From the NCBI GenBank assembly GCA_963558565.1, contig CAUWGX010000001.1:62001-126000 (forward strand): a DNA stretch of 64,000 bases. Reading direction: 5' to 3'. Shown here piece after piece: positions 7,919 through 16,867 of this stretch; position 1 is the stretch's first letter; every line of letters begins with the position of its first letter. The stretch comes from Atopostipes sp963558565 (lineage in GTDB: Bacteria; Bacillota; Bacilli; Lactobacillales; Carnobacteriaceae_A). Under the pieces are notes generated by a model. It had not been told where the DNA came from. It did not search any database and saw only the letters and a program-made list of their open reading frames with translations. A program made the translations under genes and the position numbers.

Positions 7919-9367
7919 TTATTCCCAAATCCAGTGATGGTTTTCTTTTTCTAGTAATTCATAAGCTTCTTTTGGACCATTCGTATTGACTGGATATTTA
8001 AATAAATCGCTCGGATCTGCTTCCCAGGCTGTCCGGATCGCATCGATATATTTCCAAGATTCTGCTACTTCTTCCCAATGCACAAAGCTTGTTTTATCAC
8101 CTTGCAAAGCATTTAGAATCAACTTTTCATAATCATCGGGGATCGAGTTTTCCACTTTATAGTCTAAAGAAATAGGTTCTGTATTAAATACATGACCGAC
8201 TTGTTTACTATTCAGTTGTAACGATAATCCTTCTGTCGGCCCAATATGAATCGTTAAAACATTTTCTGAAAGTTCGTCCGCATCAAAAAGGGAGGACTCG
8301 TCGTTTTTGAAAACAACATCGATTCGAGTACTTTTTCCTTTCATCCGTTTTCCAGTACGAATATAAACAGGGGTATTTGCCCATTGTTCATTTTCAGATT
8401 CGACTTTTCCGGCAATAAAAGTTTCAACGATAGAACCTTTGTTGACTTCATTTTCAGATAAATAATCTAAAATACCGGGAGCATCTGGTGAAGTGGTATA
8501 TTGTCCCCGGACAAATTTGTCTTTTATATTCTGGCTGTCGAGTAATTTTAAATTTTTCAACGCATTGACTTTTTCTTTTGTTACTTCTTCTGAGCGATAA
8601 GATTGTGGTTCGTCCATTAAGAGCAGACTCACGATTTGTAAAATATGGTTTTGGCCCATATCGCGTAGCGCGCCACTTTGCTCATAGTAAGCTCCGCGAT
8701 CTTCGACGCCAATATCTTCGGCGAGCGTTACCTGCATATTTGAAATAAACTTCTGATTCCATAAATGTTTAATGAGAGGATTCCCAAAACGAAGTGTCAT
8801 TAAAGATTGCACCATTTCTTTTCCTAAATAGTGATCAATACGATAAATTTGTTCTTCATCAAAGGACTCTAGGATTTCGTTATTGAGTTCATTTGAATTT
8901 TCATATTCTGTACCAAATGGTTTTTCAATAATTACTCGATTAAAGCCATTTTCGGTCACTAATCCTTCTTCGCGTAGGTGAGAAGTGATCGTGCCAAAAA
9001 AGCTGGGGGACATGGATAAATAGAATACTCGATTACCACCAATTTCGTATTCTTCATCAAGAGTATTGGCTAAATGAAGTAACGTCCGGTAGTTCTCAGT
9101 ATCTTTCACATTATGTGATTGGTAGCGAAAATGACTAGCAAATTCTTCTGCATGTTGATCAGAAACTTTGATGTCATCAATAGCGTCTGTAACTATTTCT
9201 TGGTAATAGTCATCAGACCATTCTCGACGGGCAGTACCTATAACCGCAAAATTTTTGTTTAAATAATTTTCTTTATACAATTTATAAAGAGCTGGATACA
9301 ATTTTCGATAGGCTAAATCACCCGTCCCTCCGAATATAATAAATAATGCTTTTTGGTTTTGAGACAT
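7919..9367 (-). CDS. zwf: Glucose-6-phosphate 1-dehydrogenase
   Basis: This 482-residue enzyme oxidises glucose 6-phosphate to 6-phosphogluconolactone with NADP+, the entry to the oxidative pentose phosphate pathway. The N-terminal coenzyme motif is FGGTGDLAYRKLYPALY, and the substrate-binding and catalytic signature is RIDHYLGKEMVQ near residue 180. Length is normal for bacterial Zwf. I chose ATG 9367 (MSQNQKALFII), preceded by AAGGAG nine bases upstream, over an upstream TTG-initiated extension. It is monocistronic, with its own promoter and terminator. Confidence 0.96.
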   Translation of the reverse strand: MSQNQKALFIIFGGTGDLAYRKLYPALYKLYKENYLNKNFAVIGTARREWSDDYYQEIVTDAIDDIKVSDQHAEEFASHFRYQSHNVKDTENYRTLLHLANTLDEEYEIGGNRVFYLSMSPSFFGTITSHLREEGLVTENGFNRVIIEKPFGTEYENSNELNNEILESFDEEQIYRIDHYLGKEMVQSLMTLRFGNPLIKHLWNQKFISNMQVTLAEDIGVEDRGAYYEQSGALRDMGQNHILQIVSLLLMDEPQSYRSEEVTKEKVNALKNLKLLDSQNIKDKFVRGQYTTSPDAPGILDYLSENEVNKGSIVETFIAGKVESENEQWANTPVYIRTGKRMKGKSTRIDVVFKNDESSLFDADELSENVLTIHIGPTEGLSLQLNSKQVGHVFNTEPISLDYKVENSIPDDYEKLILNALQGDKTSFVHWEEVAESWKYIDAIRTAWEADPSDLFKYPVNTNGPKEAYELLEKENHHWIWE

Positions 9368-9401
9368 TATCGCTATCTCCTTTTCTAATTGACTTACTTT
9401 C

Positions 9402-9430
9402 ATTTTACTTTTTATTTCTTTCTGAAGCAA
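9402..9430 (-). promoter_or_regulatory. SigA promoter of zwf
   Basis: On the minus strand TTGCTT (9425-9430), a 17-bp spacer and TAAAAT (9402-9407), about 35 bp before the chosen start codon. Confidence 0.5.
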
Positions 9431-9490
9431 CTTTCTGGATGGAAAGATTTTATATTTATAAAATATGCACTAGCGATACGAAGTGGACTT

Positions 9491-9499
9491 TGGTAGAAT
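9491..9499 (+). promoter_or_regulatory. Extended -10 promoter of the DEAD-box helicase gene
   Basis: TGGTAGAAT fits the extended -10 pattern; the -35 region is weak. The leader is about 25 nt and contains AGGAGAG. Confidence 0.45.
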
Positions 9500-9531
9500 A
9501 GGTTTCGAAATCCAGATAGGAGAGATAGGGT

Positions 9532-10863
9532 ATGACAAATACTTTTGAACAATTTAAACTACAGCCTTACTTATTAGAAGCTATTGATGAGTTAAATTTT
9601 AAAGAACCGACGGCTATTCAAACCGAAGTCATCACACAAGTTCAATCAAATCGTGATATCATTGGACAATCGAAAACAGGTTCAGGAAAAACGCATGCTT
9701 TTTTATTACCGCTTTTGAATCAATTAAAAGAAGAGGCGAACGAAGTACAAATCGTTATTACCGCGCCCAGCCGTGAATTAGCGGAGCAACTATATCAAGC
9801 AACGATTCAATTAACTGCACACGCCCCTTGGGAGATTCAAGTTTCACGTTTTATGGGCGGAATGGACAAAAATCGTCAAATCGAGAGTTTGCAATCCTCA
9901 CAACCAGACGTAGCCATAGGAACACCGGGAAGATTACTTGATTTAGTGAAATCTAATGATCTAAAAACCTATACTGCTTTTGCAATGGTCGTGGATGAAG
10001 CAGATATGACCTTGGATTTAGGTTTCCTCGAAGAAGTGGATCAAATTGCTGGAACATTGTCATCGACTAGTCAGTTTTTAGTCTTCTCAGCTACGATTCC
10101 TCAAAAATTACAACCTTTCTTACAAAAATATATGAATGATCCATTGAAGATTGAAATTGAAAACAAAGAAATTATTTCAGACTTAGTCGATAATTGGTTA
10201 ATCTCAACAAAAAATAGAGATCGATTTACCCTTATTTATGATTTGTTGACGATTGGGAATCCTTATCTCGTGTTAATCTTTGCGAATACAAAAGAAACAG
10301 TGGAAGAATTAGCGAAAAAACTTGCAGAAAAAGGACTCAATGTAGGAACTTTACATGGGGGACTTGACTCGCGTGAGCGCCGCAGAATGATGCGCAGTAT
10401 CCATCAATTAGATTATCAATATATCGTGGCGACCGATCTTGCAGCTCGAGGAATTGATATTGAAGGGGTATCACACGTTATTAATGCAGAAGTGCCACAA
10501 GACTTGTCTTATTTCGTACATCGAGTGGGACGTACAGGAAGAAATAATATCCCTGGAATCGCGATCACTTTGTATTCACCTGGTGATGAAGAAGATATCC
10601 AGACCATTGAAAATATGGGGATTACTTTTGAAGAAAAGACGATTAAAAATCATGAAATTGTCGATGCACCTCAAAGAAGAAGTGACCGGAAGAAACCAAA
10701 ACAGCCCTTAGAATATGACGCTGAAATTGAAGGAATGGCGCATAAAGCGAAGAAAAAGATTAAACCAGGATATAAACGTAAAATTCGAGCAAAACGTCGT
10801 AAGAAAAATCAGCAAAAAAGACGCCAAGAAAATCGTCGAAAAAATAACAAACGACGTCGATAA
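9532..10863 (+). CDS. cshB: DEAD-box ATP-dependent RNA helicase (CshB-like)
   Basis: The 443-residue protein has the full DEAD-box set: Q-motif (FEQFKLQPYLLEAI to PTAIQ), GQSKTGSGKT, PSRELAEQ, TPGRLLDL, DEAD inside VVDEADMTLD, SAT in FSATIP, and in the second RecA domain ATDLAARGID and HRVGRTGR. The last 45 residues are an Arg/Lys-rich tail for RNA binding. CshB-type helicases unwind structured RNA in cold adaptation and ribosome assembly. The assignment to CshB rather than CshA rests on the short basic tail and the overall length, so the symbol is moderate. Start ATG 9532 follows AGGAGAG. Confidence 0.9.
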   Translation: MTNTFEQFKLQPYLLEAIDELNFKEPTAIQTEVITQVQSNRDIIGQSKTGSGKTHAFLLPLLNQLKEEANEVQIVITAPSRELAEQLYQATIQLTAHAPWEIQVSRFMGGMDKNRQIESLQSSQPDVAIGTPGRLLDLVKSNDLKTYTAFAMVVDEADMTLDLGFLEEVDQIAGTLSSTSQFLVFSATIPQKLQPFLQKYMNDPLKIEIENKEIISDLVDNWLISTKNRDRFTLIYDLLTIGNPYLVLIFANTKETVEELAKKLAEKGLNVGTLHGGLDSRERRRMMRSIHQLDYQYIVATDLAARGIDIEGVSHVINAEVPQDLSYFVHRVGRTGRNNIPGIAITLYSPGDEEDIQTIENMGITFEEKTIKNHEIVDAPQRRSDRKKPKQPLEYDAEIEGMAHKAKKKIKPGYKRKIRAKRRKKNQQKRRQENRRKNNKRRR

Positions 10864-10867
10864 TAAA

Positions 10868-10900
10868 GAAAGACTTTACTCTCGAAAGTAAAGTCTTTTA
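10868..10900. terminator. Bidirectional terminator
   Basis: AAAGACTTTACT (10869-10880) pairs with its complement (10887-10898), followed by TTATTTATT. It separates the convergent helicase and DUF1189 genes. Confidence 0.8.
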
Positions 10901-10929
10901 TTTATTACAGGCTAAATTTTTAAGAAAAA

Positions 10930-11721
10930 TTATTCCTTATCCTGATTATTTTGTTTTTCCATCCGTTTTTTCATTTCGGTAATACTCATATAGTAGAAGA
11001 CTAAAGATGCTCCAAAGATCACTTCAAATTGAAAGGAGATCGGATAGATTACAGCACTGATCAAATAAACAATCAATGTCGGGGCAATGGTCGCAAGTAA
11101 AACGATCTTTGCACTTTGGCCGAAACGTAAAGCTGTTCGACGATAGATAGAAATCAAATTCGCAAAAAGAGCTAAGGGGAAGAACTGAAAAATAAAAAGG
11201 AATAAATTAAAAATAAAGAGAAAGATAATGAAAAAGATGATCATCCCGGGCGAAAGATCCCCCACGCTATCTATCATGCTTTTTAAATCTCCTGTGGTAA
11301 AATGTTCTAAAGCTGAATATTGAATAGAATAATCTTGGCCCATCATATTAAGATAAATTTCATCTTGCAATAAACCGACAGAAAGAGGCACAGAAGTTGT
11401 ATTCATATTGCGAGTGATCGTCTCAGAATTGACTTTATCTTCCGTATCGAAATATAAAATAATACTATCTGTTTGATAAATATAGCTATCGGCATCACTC
11501 TCTAATTCATTATCCACTAGTTCAAATTCTGGAATCGATTCTTTTACTTCATTAAAATCATTGATAATGTTTTGACCGATCGGTAAGAACTCAAATAAAG
11601 ATAATAAAGTGACCGCAACAGTTAGTAATAAAACAAGTGAGAAAAAGTGGGCGTTTTTCATATTTCTTCCGGTATATATTTCTTTTGGCTTCATAAAAGC
11701 TGTTTTTACATAATTAATCAT
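10930..11721 (-). CDS. DUF1189 family membrane protein
   Basis: The 263-residue protein has one N-terminal membrane helix (about residues 28-48) and an extracytoplasmic region of about 110 residues with several Asp/Glu. Three or four C-terminal helices follow (about 160-185, 205-225 and 230-245). This is the DUF1189 architecture; the MINYVKTAFMKPKEIY start is characteristic. Start ATG 11721 is preceded by AAGGAG with seven-base spacing. The function of the family is unknown. It is divergent from the ECF transporter gene. Confidence 0.78.
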   Translation of the reverse strand: MINYVKTAFMKPKEIYTGRNMKNAHFFSLVLLLTVAVTLLSLFEFLPIGQNIINDFNEVKESIPEFELVDNELESDADSYIYQTDSIILYFDTEDKVNSETITRNMNTTSVPLSVGLLQDEIYLNMMGQDYSIQYSALEHFTTGDLKSMIDSVGDLSPGMIIFFIIFLFIFNLFLFIFQFFPLALFANLISIYRRTALRFGQSAKIVLLATIAPTLIVYLISAVIYPISFQFEVIFGASLVFYYMSITEMKKRMEKQNNQDKE

Positions 11722-11931
11722 TTGATAACTCCTTAATATATTCAAACATACTCCTTTAGTTTAGCGAAAGGCTTAGTAAAAGTAAATGAAGCTCGCTGAT
11801 ATTTTGTTTGATCATTTTGTGAAAATAACGGAAGAGACCCACTTAGTTTCTGAAAGAAGGATAGTTAATGCGTTTTTCTTAAAAGTATATTAAACTATTA
11901 ATAATAAAATGAAAGAGTAGTAGGTGTGAAG

Positions 11932-12531
11932 ATGAGAAAAAATAGAAATATATTTAGTATGACCATCATCAGTATGTTGATCGCTATTTTAATTATTCAA
12001 ACTTTTGTACCCATCTTAGGCTATATTCCCTTAGGACCGATTGATGTCACGATTGTTCATATTACTGTTATTTTGACGGCGGTATTGTTTGGGAATAAAA
12101 TAGGATTGACCGTCGGGACGATTTGGGGAATTTTGAGTATGGTGCGTGCGTATACGCAGCCTACGCCTTTTAATATTGTATTTTTAAACCCTTTAATCTC
12201 AGTTGTTCCGCGGATGCTTGTGGGATGGGTCAGTGGCTTAATATTTCAAGGGATCAAAAATCGCTTATCAGAGCGTTTATCTTACACGGTGACCGCTTTA
12301 GTAGGAACTTTATTGAATACAATTCTGGTACTAGGAGGCATCTATATTTTTGCAGCAGAAACTTATGCCTATGCCCTAGGTGTTCCGGAGTCTGCATTAT
12401 TAAGTATACTGGGAACGGTTGTTGCTACCAATGGAATCATTGAAGTCATTGCGAGTATGATTATTTTACCTTTAGTGGCTGGTCCACTTACTCGTTTTTT
12501 AAAACGACGCAACCAAGAGATAAGTTTATAA
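11932..12531 (+). CDS. ECF transporter S component (substrate unknown, probably a vitamin)
   Basis: A 199-residue integral membrane protein with about six helices, of the substrate-binding S-component type used by energy-coupling-factor vitamin transporters. Family signs are the N-terminal I/L-rich helix, YIPLGPIDVTIVHI, and the loop SMVRAYTQPTPFNIVFLNP before the middle helices. It resembles pantothenate- or folate-type S components, but the substrate cannot be fixed. The shared EcfA/EcfT module is not in this window, as expected for a group II system. ATG 11932 is chosen over GTG 11926 because AGG at 11922-11924 suits it. I see no known riboswitch in the 210-bp divergent upstream region. 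Confidence 0.82.
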   Translation: MRKNRNIFSMTIISMLIAILIIQTFVPILGYIPLGPIDVTIVHITVILTAVLFGNKIGLTVGTIWGILSMVRAYTQPTPFNIVFLNPLISVVPRMLVGWVSGLIFQGIKNRLSERLSYTVTALVGTLLNTILVLGGIYIFAAETYAYALGVPESALLSILGTVVATNGIIEVIASMIILPLVAGPLTRFLKRRNQEISL

Positions 12532-12628
12532 AAAGACAAATATTAGGCGCTCTTATATTTATTTAAAACGGGTGAATACTTTAAGGAAGCAATAATTAAA
12601 AGAAAAGTTACGAATTAAATCTAATTAT

Positions 12629-12657
12629 TTTACCTCATAATATAATTATGCTACAGT
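12629..12657 (+). promoter_or_regulatory. Promoter of sodA
   Basis: TTTACC (12629-12634), a 17-bp spacer and TACAGT (12652-12657) with a TGC extended element. A perfect TATAAT at 12641-12646 is an alternative -10. Confidence 0.45.
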
Positions 12658-12704
12658 AGGTATTGAATAAGCGTTAGAGAAAAATTTAAGGAGGAATCTT
12701 ATTC

Positions 12705-13313
12705 ATGACTTATAAATTACCAGATTTGCCATACGCATACGATGCACTAGAGCCACATATTGATGAGGAGACAATGAAACTTCATCATGACAAACACCAT
12801 AACACTTATGTGGAAAACACAAATAAAGCGTTAGAAGGCCATGAAGACTTACAAGAACTATCAATTGAAGAGTTAGTTGCTAAGTTAGACGAAGTTCCTG
12901 AAGATATTCGTACAGCTGTACGGAATAACGGTGGTGGACATGCTAACCACTCATTATTCTGGGAAGTTCTTTCTCCAGAAGGTGGCGGCGAACCAACGGG
13001 TGAGCTAGCAGACGCAATCAATGATGCATTTGGTAGTTTTGATGATTTTAAATCAGAATTAGAAGCAGCATCAACTGGACAATTCGGTTCTGGTTGGGGT
13101 TGGCTTGTTGTAGATAATGGTGACTTGAAAGTAACAAGTACTCCAAATCAAGATTCTCCACTTACAGATGGACAAACACCAATCTTTGGTATTGATGTTT
13201 GGGAACATGCTTACTACCTAAACTATCAAAACGTCCGTGCAGATTACGTAAAAGCAATCTGGAACATTGTAAATTGGGACGAAGTAGCTAGAAGATACGA
13301 CGAAGCTAAATAA
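12705..13313 (+). CDS. sodA: Superoxide dismutase, Mn/Fe type
   Basis: The 202-residue cytosolic enzyme dismutes superoxide to oxygen and peroxide. The metal ligands are visible: a His in LHHDKHHNTYV (near residue 27), a His in GGHANHSLFW (near 82), and Asp and His in the hallmark DVWEHAYYLNY. GSGWGW and NNGGGHANHS favour the manganese-dependent form. The protein is acidic compared with many homologues. Start ATG 12705 follows AAGGAGG. It is monocistronic with a strong terminator. Confidence 0.96.
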   Translation: MTYKLPDLPYAYDALEPHIDEETMKLHHDKHHNTYVENTNKALEGHEDLQELSIEELVAKLDEVPEDIRTAVRNNGGGHANHSLFWEVLSPEGGGEPTGELADAINDAFGSFDDFKSELEAASTGQFGSGWGWLVVDNGDLKVTSTPNQDSPLTDGQTPIFGIDVWEHAYYLNYQNVRADYVKAIWNIVNWDEVARRYDEAK

Positions 13314-13334
13314 ATTTACAAAAGAATGAATCTT

Positions 13335-13389
13335 AAAACCCTTAGTAGCTGGGCTTGTCTAAATAAGCCCACTATTAAGGGTTTTTTGT
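13335..13389 (+). terminator. Terminator of sodA
   Basis: AAAACCCTTAGTAG pairs across a second inner stem (GGGCTT/AAGCCC) with CTATTAAGGGTTTT, then T residues. Confidence 0.85.
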
Positions 13390-13546
13390 TTGTTCACTCA
13401 AAAAAATTCCCTTTAAGGACGGATTAATACATATTCATAGAACATTCATCATTTAATTGAGAATTAGTAATGCAAAGGGCTATTTATTTTGTTAAACTAG
13501 AACATAGATTATTTTAGATTCCTTGAATCAGAAGAGGTTAGTAATT

Positions 13547-15682
13547 ATGGCAAGAGCAAAAAACAACAGAAAAGATAGGAAAAAATCACATATTCCTTTT
13601 CGTTTAAATTTATTATTCTTTGTAATTTTTCTATTATTTGTAGTCTTAATTATAAATACTGGTTTTTTACAGATTATTAAAGGCGACGAATTTAAGGCAG
13701 AAGTCGACCGTACAGAAAGTACGATTATTCGTGGAAATGTGCCACGAGGAGAAATTTATGATTCTAAATTAAGACCTTTAGTCGCAAACGAGGCTAAAAA
13801 TACAATTATGTACACCAGAGGTTCCAATACAAAAACGGAAAATATGGCAGAAGTTGCTTATAACTTGGCGAATTTAATCGATATTCCTCATTCATCTCCT
13901 TTTGAAAGTGACGACAGTGATCTTACAGAGCGTGACTTAAAGGATTATTTTTATGCAACAAATACCGAACTCATGGATGAACGGATTGAAGAATATTTAG
14001 AAGCCAATAACATTGAAGCGAATGATTTTAGCTACGCAGACTCTATAGAACTGATTGATGATGCTGAAATCATGGATTATTCAGATCGAGAACTAAAAGC
14101 AGTCGCGATTTTTACTAAAATGAACTCAGCTTATGCTTTAAGTACAGTCAACATTAAAAACCAAGAAGTTTCTCAAGAAGAAATTGCTCGGGTAAGTGAA
14201 AATAATATGTTGCTTCCTGGAGTTTCAACAGGAACGGACTGGTCGCGAGTATATCCACAAAATAATGCTTTACGAAGTGTCCTTGGAAATGTTTCAACAG
14301 AAGCGCAAGGATTACCTAGTGCGCAAGTAAATGAATATCTAGCAAGAGGTTACTCACGAAACGATCGAGTTGGACGAAGTTTACTTGAAGCAGAATACGA
14401 AAACGTCTTGCGCGGAAGCAAATCGAAATCAAAAACTGAAACAGATAATTCAGGCGATATTATTACACAAGAAGAAATATATCCCGGAAGTAAAGGACAT
14501 AATTTGGTATTAACCCTGGATATGGACTTCCAAGAGAATGTCGATCAAATCGTTACAGACGTCGTCAATAATCGTAGAGGTTTAAATGACAGTGCCTATG
14601 CTGTAGCGCTTGATCCAAGTGATGGAAAAGTATTAGCGATGAGTGGTAAGAAAATCGAAGATGGTGAAGTCCGAGATGACACACTTGGAGTTATTCAAAA
14701 CGCATTTGAAATGGGATCTTCTGTTAAGGCCGCAACGGTGCTAGCAGGTTATATGGATGGTGTGATTACAACCGATGATAATACGATCGTAGATACACCA
14801 ATGAGATTCGCGGGTTCACAAAACATATCATCTGTCTTTAACAGAGATGGAAGTGTCGCAGTGAACGATATGACGGCTCTTCAATACTCTTCAAACGTTT
14901 ATATGTCAACGTTAGCCATGCGTATGGGTGGTTACTGGGATTATGCTCCAAATCAAGGCTTACCTATTGATGGCCAAGAAACAGCAGAAAAAATGCGTAG
15001 TTATTATCGTCAATTTGGGTTAGGTAGTGAGACAGGTATCGACTTACCCAATGAATCGACAGGTCAAGCGGGTAAAAGTACAAACCCTGGAGAAGCTTTA
15101 TTCTTTTCTTTCGGACAGTTTGATACTTATACTCCAATGCAACTTGCCCAATATGCCTCTACTATCGCTAATGGTGGAACAAGATATGCTCCTCACTTAG
15201 TTTCTGAGATTCGTCAAACGAACCAAGAAAATGGGGAAGTCGGTCGATTGGTGGCAGAAGTTAAACCAAAAATTATGAATACTATTGATGTGACCGATGA
15301 ACAGATGAGTCGTGTTCAAAATGGATTGAATTTAGTTGTGAATGGGGACTATGGTTATGCGCCAGGTATCTTCTCAGGTACTCCTTATCATGCAGCAGGT
15401 AAGACAGGGACGGCCCAAGCAAGTTACTGGGGTGAAAATGAAGACCATCGAGGCGAAAGCGTCACAAACATTACCTTTATCGGGTATGCGCCTTATGATG
15501 ATCCAGAGATTGCGGTAGCCGTTGTTATTCCTTACTTACCAAACGAAAATACAGGAACAGCCAACCTAGAGATGTCTAAACAGATTATGGATGCTTACTT
15601 TGAAGTGGGAGAGTATGAAGATGAAGAACCAACCACCGTCGAAGAAGCCGAAGAAGAAGGCGAAACCGAAAACGAAGAATAA
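13547..15682 (+). CDS. Class B penicillin-binding protein (PBP2b/PbpA type)
   Basis: The 711-residue protein has a basic cytoplasmic N-terminus, a single membrane anchor (about residues 20-40), a dimerisation domain beginning at RGNVPRGEIYD, and a transpeptidase domain. All three active-site motifs are present: SSVK (Ser391-Lys394), SSN (448-450) and KTG (619-621). Such monofunctional DD-transpeptidases work with RodA or FtsW; the PBP2b-like layout without C-terminal PASTA repeats suggests the peripheral, elongation-type enzyme. ATG 13547 follows AGAGG; an upstream TTG at 13523 is less likely. The last 25 residues are almost all acidic, which is unusual for an extracellular end. Confidence 0.9.
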   Translation: MARAKNNRKDRKKSHIPFRLNLLFFVIFLLFVVLIINTGFLQIIKGDEFKAEVDRTESTIIRGNVPRGEIYDSKLRPLVANEAKNTIMYTRGSNTKTENMAEVAYNLANLIDIPHSSPFESDDSDLTERDLKDYFYATNTELMDERIEEYLEANNIEANDFSYADSIELIDDAEIMDYSDRELKAVAIFTKMNSAYALSTVNIKNQEVSQEEIARVSENNMLLPGVSTGTDWSRVYPQNNALRSVLGNVSTEAQGLPSAQVNEYLARGYSRNDRVGRSLLEAEYENVLRGSKSKSKTETDNSGDIITQEEIYPGSKGHNLVLTLDMDFQENVDQIVTDVVNNRRGLNDSAYAVALDPSDGKVLAMSGKKIEDGEVRDDTLGVIQNAFEMGSSVKAATVLAGYMDGVITTDDNTIVDTPMRFAGSQNISSVFNRDGSVAVNDMTALQYSSNVYMSTLAMRMGGYWDYAPNQGLPIDGQETAEKMRSYYRQFGLGSETGIDLPNESTGQAGKSTNPGEALFFSFGQFDTYTPMQLAQYASTIANGGTRYAPHLVSEIRQTNQENGEVGRLVAEVKPKIMNTIDVTDEQMSRVQNGLNLVVNGDYGYAPGIFSGTPYHAAGKTGTAQASYWGENEDHRGESVTNITFIGYAPYDDPEIAVAVVIPYLPNENTGTANLEMSKQIMDAYFEVGEYEDEEPTTVEEAEEEGETENEE

Positions 15683-15692
15683 TATTTCAAAC

Positions 15693-15725
15693 AAAAAAAG
15701 AGAGCAGAAAATGCTCTCTTTTTTT
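15693..15725. terminator. Terminator of the class B PBP gene
   Basis: AAAAAAGAGAGCA pairs with TGCTCTCTTTTTT over a four-base loop. Confidence 0.85.
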
Positions 15726-15752
15726 ATATAAAAATTAAAAGAAAATAACTAT

Positions 15753-15786
15753 GAAAATAAAAAATCCCAAGAAAACTCTCGGGATT
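15753..15786 (-). terminator. Terminator of rpmG
   Basis: On the minus strand AATCCC and GGGATT (15763-15768, 15781-15786) enclose a short A/G hairpin and are followed by TTTTTATTTT. Confidence 0.65.
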
Positions 15787-15801
15787 CAACAAATTATTAA
15801 A

Positions 15802-15954
15802 TTATTTTTTCGTCTCACGGTGTAAAGTTTTTTTACGTTGACGTGGACAATATTTCATCATTTCTAAACGTTCATCATTGTTTGATCTGTTTTTTGTAGA
15901 AATGTAGTTTTGTTCACCACATTCTGTACATTCTAAAGTAATGTTTACGCGCAT
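15802..15954 (-). CDS. rpmG: Ribosomal protein L33 (RpmG)
   Basis: A 50-residue protein beginning MRVNITLECTECGEQNYIS and ending TLHRETKK, the typical L33 pattern of the large ribosomal subunit. GGAGGG lies six bases before the ATG at 15954. It has the first zinc-ribbon pair (Cys9 and Cys12) and one Cys of the second pair (Cys36 in YCPRQ), so three of the four possible zinc ligands. L33 paralogues with and without zinc are exchanged under zinc control in Bacilli. The gene is too short for many gene finders. Confidence 0.94.
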   Translation of the reverse strand: MRVNITLECTECGEQNYISTKNRSNNDERLEMMKYCPRQRKKTLHRETKK

Positions 15955-16118
15955 GCGATTCCCTCCAAATCAGAAAAAGTTAAGTATTTATATTATATAA
16001 TAAATACATTGCGATTAATAGAATAACACGACTCCGGCAATTATTCTAGTATTATTTATTAAATATTTATTTTTACTCGTTGTTTAATCAAAAATTTTCC
16101 TGTTTAGTGGTTAAAATA

Positions 16119-16127
16119 TGATATAGT
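16119..16127 (+). promoter_or_regulatory. Extended -10 promoter of the carbonic anhydrase gene
   Basis: TGATATAGT is an extended -10 element 30 bp before the start codon; the -35 region is weak. Confidence 0.4.
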
Positions 16128-16157
16128 AAAAACACAAAAAAAGAGTGAGGGATATAA

Positions 16158-16802
16158 ATGATTGAACGTTTAAAAAATGGCTTAAAGCATTTTAAAGATA
16201 TTACTTATAAAGAAAATGAACATCTTTATCATAAATTAGAAAAGACACAACGCCCACATACTTTATTCATTGCGTGCTCTGATTCACGTGTGCATCCAGC
16301 GATGCTGATTGATAGTAAGCCCGGGGAAGTTTTTACGATCCGTAACATCGCAAATACTATTCCGCTTCTGGAGGAGAGCGAGAAAGATTTAACCACTTTA
16401 TCGGCTATTGAATATGCGGTAGAGGTGTTGGAAGTCGAACAAGTGATTATTTGTGGTCATTCGAATTGTGGAGGTTGCGCGGCAGCACTTGCAGGTACGG
16501 ATACTTTATCTGATTTACCTTACACTCAAGCGTATTTGAAGCCTCTCGAAAAAGCGAAAGAATTAACAGAAAAAAATGACCAACCGATAACATCTCATTC
16601 CAAAGCTGAATTGATGGAAAAGTACAATATTATTGAACAATTAACCCATCTTAAAGAATACGCGTTTATCAAGGAACGGTTACAAAAAAACCAATTGGCT
16701 ATTGAAGGTTGGCACTATGATATTGGATCAGGAATTGTTTTGGTTTATGATGAGCAAGCAAATAAATTTTCTGAGCCAACAACTGACGGGAACACTGCGT
16801 AG
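16158..16802 (+). CDS. Beta-class carbonic anhydrase
   Basis: A 214-residue enzyme that interconverts CO2 and bicarbonate, supplying carboxylation reactions. The zinc ligands and the catalytic dyad are visible: Cys40, Asp42 and Arg44 in ACSDSRVHP, then His101 and Cys104 in CGHSNCGGC. Length and motif spacing fit the bacterial beta class. ATG 16158 follows GAGTGAGGG. The rhomboid gene follows after 65 bp with a possible promoter of its own. Confidence 0.93.
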   Translation: MIERLKNGLKHFKDITYKENEHLYHKLEKTQRPHTLFIACSDSRVHPAMLIDSKPGEVFTIRNIANTIPLLEESEKDLTTLSAIEYAVEVLEVEQVIICGHSNCGGCAAALAGTDTLSDLPYTQAYLKPLEKAKELTEKNDQPITSHSKAELMEKYNIIEQLTHLKEYAFIKERLQKNQLAIEGWHYDIGSGIVLVYDEQANKFSEPTTDGNTA

Positions 16803-16841
16803 ATTCTTCGGAAAATTTTCATATAAATGAATAGAATTTAC

Positions 16842-16850
16842 TGGTATAGT
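16842..16850 (+). promoter_or_regulatory. Possible extended -10 promoter before the rhomboid gene
   Basis: TGGTATAGT matches an extended -10 element, but the leader would be only about 10 nt, so read-through from the carbonic anhydrase gene may matter more. Confidence 0.3.
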
Positions 16851-16867
16851 AATGAAAGGGTTTAATA

